From Chryseobacterium vaccae (GTDB lineage: Bacteria > Bacteroidota > Bacteroidia > Flavobacteriales > Weeksellaceae): a DNA stretch of 64,000 bases. Made by a program: the position numbers and the translations under genes. This document shows positions 8,442 through 19,641 of this stretch, one piece after another. A model generated the notes under the pieces. The model worked only from the letters and a program-made list of their open reading frames with translations, was not told where the DNA came from and made no database searches. Where the stretch lies: NCBI RefSeq assembly GCF_009602705.1, contig NZ_VSWH01000001.1:4513001-4577000 (forward strand). The letters are read 5' to 3'. Within the stretch, counting starts at the first letter, position 1; the number at the start of each line of letters is the position of its first letter.

Positions 8442-11012
8442 TTAATGTTTTATGATTAATTGTAAAGATCTCTTCTCTCCTGAAGCAGTTATTACAATGA
8501 AATAGTTGCCGTTTGGTAGCTCAGAGGTGGAAAATTTTACATTATTTAGTCCTTTGTTAAAATTTTTATTCCTTTCAATAGACTTTATTTCTTTTCCCAG
8601 CATATCAAATACCTGTATGTTAAGCTGACTGTCCTGTAATAATTCAAAATCCAGTTTTGCGAAATCCGACGATGGATTTGGAGAAACAGTAATACGCTTA
8701 AAATTTGAATTATTAGTATTACCAGTGCCTGATTTACCAGCCTCATCATAGATGAATTCTCCGTTTTCCTGTGTATGATTGATCTTTACATTGAATATAC
8801 AGACACTTCCATACTGCTGATCTGGTTTTTCAGCAGCGACCTGGGAAACTGCATATTGATAATCCTGAATCACATCCGTCGGCTCCTTAAGTTCAAAAGT
8901 GAATTTTATTGCCCTGTATTCTCCTGCTTCCAGCATGATATTGTTCAGCTGTACATTTTCAAAATTGGTAACCGTAAGCTCGCGTTTCTCAGCATTCAAT
9001 ATCTCTATCCCACTACCTTCTGATCCGGCAGACATCCATTTTTCCCATAAACGATCATCCAGTTTAATTTTTATTCTACCTATTTTAGCAAAATTGTTAT
9101 CATTTACCCCAACCCGATCAAACCTCACCATAAAATCCGTTTGTTCTGAAGAAGGATTTCCAATAAAGATGGAACTGTCAAATTTATAATATGAGCCTTC
9201 TAATCCCCCCAGTGGTACCAACGAAGTATTACGCGTTACCACATTATTGTTATTTTTAACATTGTCACCCATCATATTGGTTGTGCTTGCTGGAAGTTCA
9301 CTGAACATAGGGTCATTCACATCAACGATTCTTCCCAGGAAACACAATACAGGATTGCTGATAACATTGGGATCTCCGAATAATGAAGGATTTACCGGCT
9401 GCCACTTCGCATCAATGATGATCTCCTGTCCCGGCTGTAAAGGTGGAATAATAAATCCAGGTGTACTCGAACTGCTATCATAGTCCGGAGCATTACTGTT
9501 GAAGACCAAGCTTCGCGCTTTGATCTCGCCTCCCGCAGGAACACAGGCATTAGTCTGTGGATTTACAATACACTTTGATCCGTCCCAGGAGTTAAGCGCT
9601 GTTGGGGAAGGAGGATTTACCGGAACTGCATTATTATCCCAGGATTCTCCTGTTGCCCCCATTGTCCAGTATAACCTTACACGGCTTTCAGTGGATGCCA
9701 CACAGCCTAAATTCCTTATCCTGAATCGCATCACGTTGAATTTAGAAGGATCGGAAGAATATCCCGGATTTTCATGGGTCACACTTAGTCCATTGGCTGT
9801 CTTCCTGTTCCATATATCATTACTTTCCCAGATAATTTCATTTCCGGGTGCGGGAACATAAGGTTCTGCGCCTGTATCCGCAGCATTGTCAAATGCGGCC
9901 AGATCCCATCTGTAATTAGCGTGAGCGTAATTTTCATTATCAATTTGATCGGGTAGCAATCGTATTGTTTCGCCATAGACAATATCCATATTCGGAATGG
10001 TAAGATTCGGCACTTCTGTAACGGTTGAATTACTATGATTGATAGAAGACAATTTATATCCCTGAACAGTATTTGAAACAATATTTTCTTTTGATACGTA
10101 AAATTTCCCGTCAATTGCTTTTTCAATATAAGAGTTATAATAATTACTGGTATTAGGAATAAAATTTACCGTCAAAGGATTAATATTAACAATGGCAATT
10201 CCTTTATTACCTACATTAGAGTTATTTTGTGCAATAATAATTCTATTATAGTCAATAAATTCCACTCCATCAATTTTGGTAACTCCAGAAAGGTTCAGAT
10301 TATTAATATTGATATAGTCCCCATTTTGATTGAGCGTCCAAACCCTTAATTCATTACCATTTCCATATGCTAATCTCATCTTTCCTGTAGTTGCATCTTC
10401 AAATAGTTCAACATCAGAAATATCACCTGTAGGATATATAGGTAATGTTTGTTGATGGGATATCCCATTTTTAGTAATCAAAAATCGCTCTACAGTATTT
10501 CCGACTGCAAATAAATAACGTGTTTTATTTTTTCTTAGTTTTGATATTGCAAAAATTCTATTTCCTTTATAGTTAAAATGCTCTGGTGGGGAAACATAAA
10601 TTGAAGTGCTATTTACGGTTACCTTCACGGAAATGAGAGTATTAATAAAGGCTGGCATATTATATACTGTCATCGCAATAATATAAAATTCATTACATGT
10701 ACCTGGCACATTGACAACTGAAATTTCTTTGGTTACGGTATTCACACCAGGTGTTATAGTATCTATCAAAACGTTATTTTGGTTATATATTCTGTTTCCC
10801 CGTACATAAAATAACAGATTACCATTAGAGTCAAATGCAGCATTTGATCCGGGAAAATTTCCTGCTCCTAAAGAATTTGTTAATAAGTGAGGATTTCCTG
10901 TGGCAGGAAAATTAACGAGAGAGTTTCCCAAAACCCATTGGGGCGATTGAGCATTCATCAGGGGTATAAAATTTGCGATTGCAAAAAGCAGTAGTATTAG
11001 ATTTTTTTTCAT
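8442..11012 (-). CDS. Large secreted protein with T9SS type A sorting domain
   Basis: An 856-residue protein with an N-terminal signal peptide (ending near MNAQ, residue 21) and a C-terminal sorting domain of about 75 residues beginning ITVSPNPSSDFAKLDF and ending in basic LIIKH, the signal used by the type IX secretion system of Bacteroidota. The region from about 30 to 340 resembles a repeated strand architecture (beta-propeller-like runs such as GNELRVWTLNQNGDYI); the middle (about 360-620) is rich in Asn, Pro and Gly and looks like an extracellular beta-sandwich stretch. No catalytic motif was seen, so an adhesin or surface-structural role is an inference. It stands alone between two terminators. 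Confidence 0.85.
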   Translation of the reverse strand: MKKNLILLLFAIANFIPLMNAQSPQWVLGNSLVNFPATGNPHLLTNSLGAGNFPGSNAAFDSNGNLLFYVRGNRIYNQNNVLIDTITPGVNTVTKEISVVNVPGTCNEFYIIAMTVYNMPAFINTLISVKVTVNSTSIYVSPPEHFNYKGNRIFAISKLRKNKTRYLFAVGNTVERFLITKNGISHQQTLPIYPTGDISDVELFEDATTGKMRLAYGNGNELRVWTLNQNGDYININNLNLSGVTKIDGVEFIDYNRIIIAQNNSNVGNKGIAIVNINPLTVNFIPNTSNYYNSYIEKAIDGKFYVSKENIVSNTVQGYKLSSINHSNSTVTEVPNLTIPNMDIVYGETIRLLPDQIDNENYAHANYRWDLAAFDNAADTGAEPYVPAPGNEIIWESNDIWNRKTANGLSVTHENPGYSSDPSKFNVMRFRIRNLGCVASTESRVRLYWTMGATGESWDNNAVPVNPPSPTALNSWDGSKCIVNPQTNACVPAGGEIKARSLVFNSNAPDYDSSSSTPGFIIPPLQPGQEIIIDAKWQPVNPSLFGDPNVISNPVLCFLGRIVDVNDPMFSELPASTTNMMGDNVKNNNNVVTRNTSLVPLGGLEGSYYKFDSSIFIGNPSSEQTDFMVRFDRVGVNDNNFAKIGRIKIKLDDRLWEKWMSAGSEGSGIEILNAEKRELTVTNFENVQLNNIMLEAGEYRAIKFTFELKEPTDVIQDYQYAVSQVAAEKPDQQYGSVCIFNVKINHTQENGEFIYDEAGKSGTGNTNNSNFKRITVSPNPSSDFAKLDFELLQDSQLNIQVFDMLGKEIKSIERNKNFNKGLNNVKFSTSELPNGNYFIVITASGEKRSLQLIIKH

Positions 11013-11124
11013 AAACGGTAAAATTTTAAATAATTGTGTGGTAATGATAATTTTAATTAGCCAGTTCTAATTTAGGCACTGAATAACCAGGAAAACCACG
11101 ATAACTAATACCTGCGCCATATCA

Positions 11125-11226
11125 TTAAGCAACTGCGTTGATTTTTTCAATAACTGCGTCAGCATTGGAAAGGTTACGTAATCTTACGAATCTGGCATAG
11201 CAGATCAACTGTGGGCTTAATAAGAT
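11125..11226 (-). pseudogene. Possible remnant of an unidentified gene
   Basis: On the minus strand an open stretch of about 34 codons reads SPQLICYARFVRLRN followed by NADAVIEKINAVA and a stop. It has the look of a protein C-terminus but has no start and no upstream coding sequence. Family not recognised; it could also be chance. Confidence 0.25.
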
Positions 11227-11266
11227 CACATTTTAATTTACAGTATTTTTTATGATAAAAAAACAA

Positions 11267-11495
11267 ATGGAAAGAGAACTACTGATAATAAACATCAATG
11301 GAACAGCGTTCCTTGTCTATGTGGACAGCTTTCAGCTTAAACAAAAGACAACCCCATAACACGATTCCTCTTAATGAAAAGAAAGACACAAAATACGGAT
11401 ACAGGTTCGGTTACTGTTTTCTTTCAAAAGAAAAAGCTGAACAGGAAAATGCAGAATTAAAGCGAAAAGATAATAATAAAATCCAAGAAAAATAA
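11267..11495 (+). pseudogene. Small frameshifted gene, unknown family
   Basis: From ATG 11267 (or ATG 11252, same frame) the sequence reads MERELLIINI NGTAFLVYVDSFQLKQ and stops at 11357-11359. The next frame continues NTIPLNEKKDTKYGYRFGYC to a stop at 11493-11495. The join TTP/NTIPL makes sense as one protein of about 75 residues, so the gene is probably broken by one frameshift near 11350-11360. A second ATGGAATTGCTGATA start-like string follows at about 11501, hinting at a former tandem paralogue that ends in the terminator. Function unknown. Confidence 0.5.
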
Positions 11496-11516
11496 AGGGA
11501 TGGAATTGCTGATAAA

Positions 11517-11552
11517 AAAGAAGCTGCCCCAAAAGTGAGACAGCTTCTTTTT
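11517..11552. terminator. Hairpin terminator beside ligA
   Basis: AAAGAAGCTG pairs with CAGCTTCTTT across a 14-nt loop and is followed by T on the plus strand and A/T-rich sequence on the minus strand. It can end ligA (minus) and the broken gene before it (plus). Confidence 0.75.
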
Positions 11553-11560
11553 AAAGTTGA

Positions 11561-13867
<2,307 letters not shown>

Positions 13868-14614
13868 ATGAAAAATTTTATCTTAGGGTTAGCAGTTTTA
13901 AGTACAGTTCTCATGAAGGCACAAACCCAGATCATTGCACACAGAGGATATTTCCAGTCGCAGCCCGCAACCACGGAAAATTCCATTAAATCATTGGAAA
14001 ATGCTCAGAAATTAAAGATATACGGATCCGAATTTGACGTAAGAATGACGAAAGACGGAGTACTGGTCATTAACCATGATGAGCATCACGGCAAAATGGA
14101 AATCTCCGAAACTTCATTCAAAGAGCTGGAAACATTGAAATTATCAAACGGGGAAAAATTCCCGACATTGAAAGATTATCTTAAACAGGGTAAAAAAGAT
14201 CCGTCTTTGAAGCTGATCGTAGAAATCAAGCCGGATAAAACCCCGGAAAAAGAAAACGAGATCACCCAGAAGACGATTAAGATGATCAAAGAAATGAAGC
14301 TGGAAAATCAAAGTGAGTTCATTTCTTTCAGCCTGAATATCTGCAAAGAGATCAAAAGACTGGAACCGGCATTTAAAGTACAATACCTGAACGGAGAACT
14401 TTCCCCTGAACAGATTAAAAAAGAAGGTCTGGACGGAATGGATTACCACTACAGCGTTTTTCAGAAAAATCCTTCATGGATTACTGAAGCTAAAACACTG
14501 GGCCTAATTACCAATTCCTGGACCGTGAACGATCCTGCCATCTACGAACAGCTAAAAAAGCAGGGAATAGGCTTTGTAACCACTAACATTCCTGATCAGC
14601 TTAAAAATAAATAA
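13868..14614 (+). CDS. Secreted glycerophosphodiester phosphodiesterase
   Basis: Hydrolyses glycerophosphodiesters (deacylated phospholipids) to glycerol 3-phosphate and an alcohol. The 248-residue protein has a signal peptide (about 1-19, ending MKAQT) and the GDPD TIM-barrel motifs: HRG with His25-Arg26, Glu38-Asn39, the metal-binding pair Glu55/Asp57 (EFDVRMTKDG) and His70 of the NHDEH motif. It is a periplasmic or surface enzyme by its signal. It lies 0.6 kb before the SusC/SusD/metallophosphoesterase operon and shares its phased promoter repeats, so a role in scavenging phosphate from lipid head groups is likely. Confidence 0.93.
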   Translation: MKNFILGLAVLSTVLMKAQTQIIAHRGYFQSQPATTENSIKSLENAQKLKIYGSEFDVRMTKDGVLVINHDEHHGKMEISETSFKELETLKLSNGEKFPTLKDYLKQGKKDPSLKLIVEIKPDKTPEKENEITQKTIKMIKEMKLENQSEFISFSLNICKEIKRLEPAFKVQYLNGELSPEQIKKEGLDGMDYHYSVFQKNPSWITEAKTLGLITNSWTVNDPAIYEQLKKQGIGFVTTNIPDQLKNK

Positions 14615-14641
14615 ATTTTACTGAAGAATTATAATTTATAG

Positions 14642-14675
14642 CCTGTCTCCTTAAAAAGAGGCAGGTTTTTATTTG
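14642..14675 (+). terminator. Hairpin terminator after the diesterase gene
   Basis: CCTGTCTC and GAGGCAGG pair with one mismatch around an 8-nt loop, followed by TTTTT (14666-14670). Confidence 0.75.
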
Positions 14676-14711
14676 AATTCCAATAAAATCTTGAATCGGT
14701 ATACCCATCAA

Positions 14712-14740
14712 AAAAATCTGTGTCATCCGTGTGATCTGCG
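14712..14740. repeat. Copy 1 of a dispersed intergenic repeat
   Basis: This 29-nt element (AAAAATCTGTGTCATCCGTG...ATCTGCG) matches the reverse complement of 21336-21364 at about 22 of 29 positions. Both copies are intergenic. Confidence 0.5.
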
Positions 14741-15098
14741 GGAACCCAAAAAAATAGCTTTCCTGGATCTTGTAGGATTTCTATGTTTGAAAACGTAACG
14801 ATGCAAGGCTTTTAATCATTATGCGGCTTTTAAGGCGCAACAAAACCTTCAGCTTTCAGTAAAATCATTGCGCCTTATAATGCATGAAGCAGGTAAAAAA
14901 ACAGAGTCCTTGCGAAAATTCCAACAAAACCGTATAATTCTAAAAAAAAAAAAATATTTTAAGTTATTGTTTATCAGTATTAAAATTGGTTTTGTTTTTA
15001 TTTTCTCTGGAAAAGACAATAAAGGTATATAAATGCTTACAGGAAATGGCATTAAAAATACTTAATTTGTTAAATGCCTGTTTATTAGGATTGTATTC

Positions 15099-15124
15099 AA
15101 TGTTAACAATAATAAGTTAACATT
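15099..15124. promoter_or_regulatory. Perfect inverted repeat upstream of susC
   Basis: AATGTTAAC - 8 nt - GTTAACATT, a perfect 9-bp inverted repeat lying 63 nt before the -7 box of the susC operon. It could be a dimeric regulator site or the distal end of the phased array. Confidence 0.45.
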
Positions 15125-15194
15125 TTGTTTAGTAAATATTTAAAAAATGTTAAAATCGTGTTAAAGTCACAGTCATAATGTCGTTTTAATTTTG
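15117..15194 (+). promoter_or_regulatory. Phased repeat array and -7 box of the susC operon
   Basis: TTAAC, TTTAG, TTTAA, TTAAA and TTAAA start at 15117, 15128, 15139, 15150 and 15161, each 11 bp after the last. The final pair is a clean TGTTAAA-ATCG-TGTTAAA, i.e. 7-bp repeats with a 4-bp gap. The -7 box TAATTTTG is at 15187-15194, 17 nt before the ATG. The layout is that of a Pho-type activator site replacing the -33 element. Confidence 0.55.
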
Positions 15195-15210
15195 CGCAAA
15201 CAAAAAGGAT

Positions 15211-18168
15211 ATGCGTAAAGAGACACAGAAACTGTTGGTTTTATCGCTGCTGGGATTAGTCAGCGTCAACCTGACAGCTCAGCAGAAAGTAAAAAAAGAT
15301 ACGATTAAAGGCATTGATGAAGTGGTGGTAACTGCTTTAGGAATTAAGAGGCACGATAAGGCCTTAGGATATGTTGCCGAAAAGGTGGGTTCAGCAGTTT
15401 TTGAAGAAACGCAGAACAACAACTGGGCACAGTCGATGGAAGGAAAAGTGGCAGGGCTTAAGATCCAGACTGCCGGAGCAGGACCTCTGGGAACTTCCCG
15501 AATTACCTTAAGAGGAGAAAAATCCATGATAATGGACCACAACTATGCTCTGATCGTAGTAGATGGTGTTCCGTTGGGAAATTCTACCACAGGATCCGGA
15601 ACTCCTGCTTATGGGGCCGGTTCGGGGGGAGATGTTCCTATTGATTTAGGAAACGGATTAAACAGCATTAATCCTGACGATATTGAATCGGTAACGGTTC
15701 TGAAAGGAGCCTCCGCAGCAGCCTTATACGGTTCACGTGCCGCAAACGGTGCTTTAATGATCACTACGAAATCCGGGAAGACCAAAGACGGAAAGCTGAA
15801 AGTAACCTTCAATTCCTCTTCAAGTTTTGATACCGTATTGAAATGGCCGGACTGGCAGTATGAATACGGACAGGGAACCCTTGCTAAAAATTCAGCCGGA
15901 CAATTTTATTATTCTTATGGACTTTCTCCGGATGGAGCCAGCACAGGCGGAACGAGCAGCGCCTTCGGACCAAAATTTGCCGGTCAGTACTATTTCCAGT
16001 ATGATCCTACGGTACAGGGCCAGAGCCCGGCGAGACAGGAATGGAGAGCTTACAAAGACAATATTAAAGGCTTCTGGAGACCAGGATCTACCTATTCCAA
16101 CAGTGTTTCTGTGGAAAGCTCAAATGATAAGACCAGCTTCAGAACCTCACTTACCTATCTGAATAATGAATGGATGATGCCTAATACCGGTTTTGACCGT
16201 TTTAATTTCGCCTTATCCTTTGCCCATCAGCTTACCAAAAAATTAAAAATCTCTACCAAGTTCGCATACAACACAACAAAAAGTGATAACCTTCCTGCTA
16301 CAGGATACAACAACCAGTCGATCTCTTATTTTATGATTTTCCAGAACCCAAACGTGGATCTCGGATGGTATAAACCGATCTGGAAGTACGGACAGGAGCA
16401 GGTAGATCAGATCCATCCGTTCAGTTCTTATATTGATAATCCTTACCTTATCGCGTATGAAATGCTGAACGGGGTCAGAAAGAAAAATATCACAGGAAAT
16501 ATTACGGCGGATTATCAGTTCAATAATAATTTCAGTCTGATGCTGAGATCAGGAGTGGAAATCCTGAATGAAAAAAGGACTACCAGAAGACCCTGGAGCT
16601 CTGCCAACTATCTGAATGGTTTTTACAGAGAACAGTATATTAAAAATCATGAATATAACAACGACGTTCTATTCTCCTATAAAGCAGATCTTAATAAATT
16701 CAGCCTTTCTGCTTCTGCGGGAGGAAGTATCCGCTATAATGAATACGTAATGACGGATTATCAGGCCATCGGTCTGAAAACAGCCGGAGAATATATCCTT
16801 ACCAATGCCCTTTCAATTCCGGTTAAATATCCTAGCCCGAATGATAAACAGGTAGACAGTGTCTATGGGTTGCTAACGCTGGGGTATGATAATAAGATTT
16901 TTGTAGATGTTACAGGAAGAAATGACTGGAGTTCCACGCTTCCGAAGCAGAACAGGTCTTTCTTCTATCCATCGGTAAGCACCAGCTTTATTCTTTCGGA
17001 TATTTTTAAACTGAAAAGCAATACCCTTAATTTCTGGAAACTGAGAGGTTCATGGGCTAAAGTAGGTATAGACAGTGATACATATCTGTTGGATAATTAT
17101 TATTCAGCAAGCAATATTACAGGAAGTGTTGTGGCACCTACCACTTACAATAACCCTAACCTTAGACCGGAAAAGAATACCAATATAGAAGCGGGCATGG
17201 ATTTCAGTCTTTTCAAAAGCAGGCTTAATCTTAATTTTACCGCTTATCAGAATGTGAGTGAGGACCAGATTATTCCTGTATCCCTTCCTTATGAAAGTGG
17301 ATATTCCAAAAGAGTGATCAATGCTGGGAAAATCCGCAACAGAGGATTTGAACTTTCAGCAGATATTTATCCGGTAAAGACAAAAAACTTCTCATGGAAA
17401 GTAGGAGGAAACTGGTCTACCAATGAAAATAGGGTGATGACTCTTCCGGAAGGATTTGACGGAATTATTTCCGGAGTGGGAGACGTTGTATTCTATAAAA
17501 TGGAAGTAGGAGGTTCGCTGGGAGATATGTACGGTTTTAAACTATTAAGAACTCCGGACGGTCAGGTAATTTACGGAGATAACGGTCTTCCCGGAAGACC
17601 TGGAGATATAGAAAAAGTAGGAAATGCATTTCCGAAATGGAGAGCCGGCCTTCAGAATGATTTTAAGATTAAAAATTTCACTATCAGTTTCTCATTTGAC
17701 GGACAGTACGGAGGAATTGCCTATTCCCAGTCCCATCATAAAATGTCAGAGCAGGGAAAACTTACCTCTACACTGGCAGGAAGAGAAACCGGGATGATCG
17801 TAGGAGAAGGGGTAGTGCAGAATGCAGACGGAACCTACAGCCCGAATACAAAAGCAGTAAATATCTCTGCCTATTACGGAGATTATTACAGAAGAGCCAA
17901 CGTGGAAACCAACAGCTTCAGTACAGATTTTATCAAGCTTAGAGATGCAAGAATAGCATATTCTTTCCCAAGAGAAACCATCAAATCTTTAGGACTGGAA
18001 GATCTTACCCTTGCTGTCTTCGGAAAAAACCTGTGGATGTGGACGAAGTTCCCGCTGTTTGATCCTGAAGTAGCCACGCTGAATAATGCTACCATTACCC
18101 CGGGAGTGGAAATGGGACAGCTTCCTACAGCAAGAACTATCGGGTTTCAGTTAAATCTTAAATTTTAA
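15211..18168 (+). CDS. SusC/RagA-family TonB-dependent transporter
   Basis: Outer-membrane barrel of 985 residues that imports a ligand captured by its SusD partner, powered by TonB. After a signal peptide (about 1-24) comes a TonB-box-like DEVVVTALGIKR (36-47), a plug domain (about 55-200, with GLKIQTAGAGPLGTS and ALYGSRAANGALMITTKSG), and a 22-strand barrel ending in TIGFQLNLKF. The N-terminal carboxypeptidase-regulatory-like domain present in many SusC proteins is missing; the plug follows the signal almost directly. It is followed 10 nt later by SusD and then by a secreted phosphoesterase, so the substrate is likely a phosphorylated compound rather than a glycan. Confidence 0.95.
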   Translation: MRKETQKLLVLSLLGLVSVNLTAQQKVKKDTIKGIDEVVVTALGIKRHDKALGYVAEKVGSAVFEETQNNNWAQSMEGKVAGLKIQTAGAGPLGTSRITLRGEKSMIMDHNYALIVVDGVPLGNSTTGSGTPAYGAGSGGDVPIDLGNGLNSINPDDIESVTVLKGASAAALYGSRAANGALMITTKSGKTKDGKLKVTFNSSSSFDTVLKWPDWQYEYGQGTLAKNSAGQFYYSYGLSPDGASTGGTSSAFGPKFAGQYYFQYDPTVQGQSPARQEWRAYKDNIKGFWRPGSTYSNSVSVESSNDKTSFRTSLTYLNNEWMMPNTGFDRFNFALSFAHQLTKKLKISTKFAYNTTKSDNLPATGYNNQSISYFMIFQNPNVDLGWYKPIWKYGQEQVDQIHPFSSYIDNPYLIAYEMLNGVRKKNITGNITADYQFNNNFSLMLRSGVEILNEKRTTRRPWSSANYLNGFYREQYIKNHEYNNDVLFSYKADLNKFSLSASAGGSIRYNEYVMTDYQAIGLKTAGEYILTNALSIPVKYPSPNDKQVDSVYGLLTLGYDNKIFVDVTGRNDWSSTLPKQNRSFFYPSVSTSFILSDIFKLKSNTLNFWKLRGSWAKVGIDSDTYLLDNYYSASNITGSVVAPTTYNNPNLRPEKNTNIEAGMDFSLFKSRLNLNFTAYQNVSEDQIIPVSLPYESGYSKRVINAGKIRNRGFELSADIYPVKTKNFSWKVGGNWSTNENRVMTLPEGFDGIISGVGDVVFYKMEVGGSLGDMYGFKLLRTPDGQVIYGDNGLPGRPGDIEKVGNAFPKWRAGLQNDFKIKNFTISFSFDGQYGGIAYSQSHHKMSEQGKLTSTLAGRETGMIVGEGVVQNADGTYSPNTKAVNISAYYGDYYRRANVETNSFSTDFIKLRDARIAYSFPRETIKSLGLEDLTLAVFGKNLWMWTKFPLFDPEVATLNNATITPGVEMGQLPTARTIGFQLNLKF

Positions 18169-18178
18169 ATCTAAAACA

Positions 18179-19627
18179 ATGAAAAAAATATTCATACATC
18201 TGGCATTAGTGGCTTCAGTCTTAGCCCTTAATTCCTGTGACAGAACTTTTGAAGAAATTAATACTGATACCAGCAGGGTCAAAGATCCGGCTGTTGGAAG
18301 CCTTCTGGCACCTATTCAATACGAAATGGGGAGTTACGGTTACAACAGGGCAGATGATTTTACCTTTGATATTATGCAGAACGCTCTGGATTTTCCGAAT
18401 GAAGGAAATACCTACAGCAGATATTATATGGATGAAAAAAGTGGGAACGGATACTGGAATATGTCTTACAGATGGCTGAAGCAGGTTAATGATCTTAAAA
18501 AATATGCCACTAAAGAGCAGAATAATAACTATCTGGCCATCTCTATGGTGCTGAAAGCCTGGATTACTGCCAATCTTACGGATGCTTTTGGGGATATTCC
18601 TTTCACAGAAGCAGCAAACCTTGAGGAAGGGATTACAAGACCAAAATTTGACAAGCAGAAAGATATTTATGTTCAGCTGCTGAATGATCTGAAGACCGCC
18701 AATACTTTATTTGATCCCACAAAAGCTTTAACCGAAACAGATTTGTTCTACAATGCCAATACCAACAGCCAGACCGGTATTCTGGGATGGAAAAAATTCT
18801 GTAACTCACTTTCATTAAGGCTTCTGACAAGAATCCTGAACAGAAACGGAGAAGTGAATGTTTATGAAAGAATTCAGGAAATAGTTAATAACCCTGCCAC
18901 CTATCCGGTTTTTCAGAATAATAATGATAGTGCAGTTCTTCCTCTTTCCGGAATATCTCCTTATCTGCCGCCTATTGCACGTCCTCAGGATTTTACCGCA
19001 TACAGGGCTGCCGGAGAGTTTTTCATAAATGCCATGAAGGATAATAATGATCCGAGGTTAAGTATGTTTTTTACGAAAGCTAAAAGTTTGTCCGGAGCCG
19101 ATTTAGGGTATAAAGGCGCTCCTTCCGGATACGCTTTGGGAAGTTCTTTTGATTATCAGCCTTCCAATCTTAATCAGAATCTGGCAAAAGCTCCTTTAAA
19201 AGTTCTGATTATGACCTATTCTGAGGTGCAGTTTATTCTGGCAGAGCTCGCTAACAAAGGAGTCATCACCGGAAATCAGCAGACATTCTATGAAACAGGA
19301 GTAAAATCTATTATAGAACAATGGGGAGCAACGGTTCCTGCGGATTACTTCAATAACAGCAATGTGGCTTATAACGGTTCTCTGCAAAGGATTATGATGC
19401 AGAAATACATCTCATTATTTTTCGTAGATCACCAGCAATGGTATGAATACAGACGTACTAAACTGCCTGTGCTTCCCAACAACGGAGGGCTGCTGAACGG
19501 TGGAATAATGCCGGTAAGATTTATGTATCCTACAACGACCAAAGTAATGAATACTGAAAATTATAATGCAGCAGTACAATCCATGGGCGGAGATAATATC
19601 AATGTGAAAATGTGGTGGAATAAATAA
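18179..19627 (+). CDS. SusD/RagB-family surface lipoprotein
   Basis: A 482-residue substrate-binding lid for the SusC transporter. The N-terminus is a lipoprotein signal with lipobox ALNSC and acylated Cys20; the body is helical with the SusD-like pattern (ISMVLKAWITANLTDAFGDIPF near 120-145) of the SusD-like_2 group. It starts 10 nt after susC and ends 14 nt before the metallophosphoesterase gene, forming a three-gene operon. Specific ligand not evident; context points to organophosphates. Confidence 0.93.
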   Translation: MKKIFIHLALVASVLALNSCDRTFEEINTDTSRVKDPAVGSLLAPIQYEMGSYGYNRADDFTFDIMQNALDFPNEGNTYSRYYMDEKSGNGYWNMSYRWLKQVNDLKKYATKEQNNNYLAISMVLKAWITANLTDAFGDIPFTEAANLEEGITRPKFDKQKDIYVQLLNDLKTANTLFDPTKALTETDLFYNANTNSQTGILGWKKFCNSLSLRLLTRILNRNGEVNVYERIQEIVNNPATYPVFQNNNDSAVLPLSGISPYLPPIARPQDFTAYRAAGEFFINAMKDNNDPRLSMFFTKAKSLSGADLGYKGAPSGYALGSSFDYQPSNLNQNLAKAPLKVLIMTYSEVQFILAELANKGVITGNQQTFYETGVKSIIEQWGATVPADYFNNSNVAYNGSLQRIMMQKYISLFFVDHQQWYEYRRTKLPVLPNNGGLLNGGIMPVRFMYPTTTKVMNTENYNAAVQSMGGDNINVKMWWNK

Positions 19628-19641
19628 AAAGAATCAATAAT

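Larger units (their letters stand above)
14615..15210. other. Long intergenic region before susC
   Basis: No gene is seen in these 596 bases. Contents in order: a hairpin terminator (14642-14675), a dispersed 29-bp repeat (14712-14740), a stretch with further ATGCAAGGC/GGCGCAAC-type words that resembles repeated intergenic filler, a poly-A run near 14943-14953, a perfect inverted repeat (15099-15124) and the phased promoter region (15117-15194). Confidence 0.6.

Noticed and set aside
8899..9189. Plus-strand open frames inside the T9SS protein gene.
   Set aside because: They lack starts with context and domains and are antisense to a continuous 856-codon gene with signal peptide and sorting domain.
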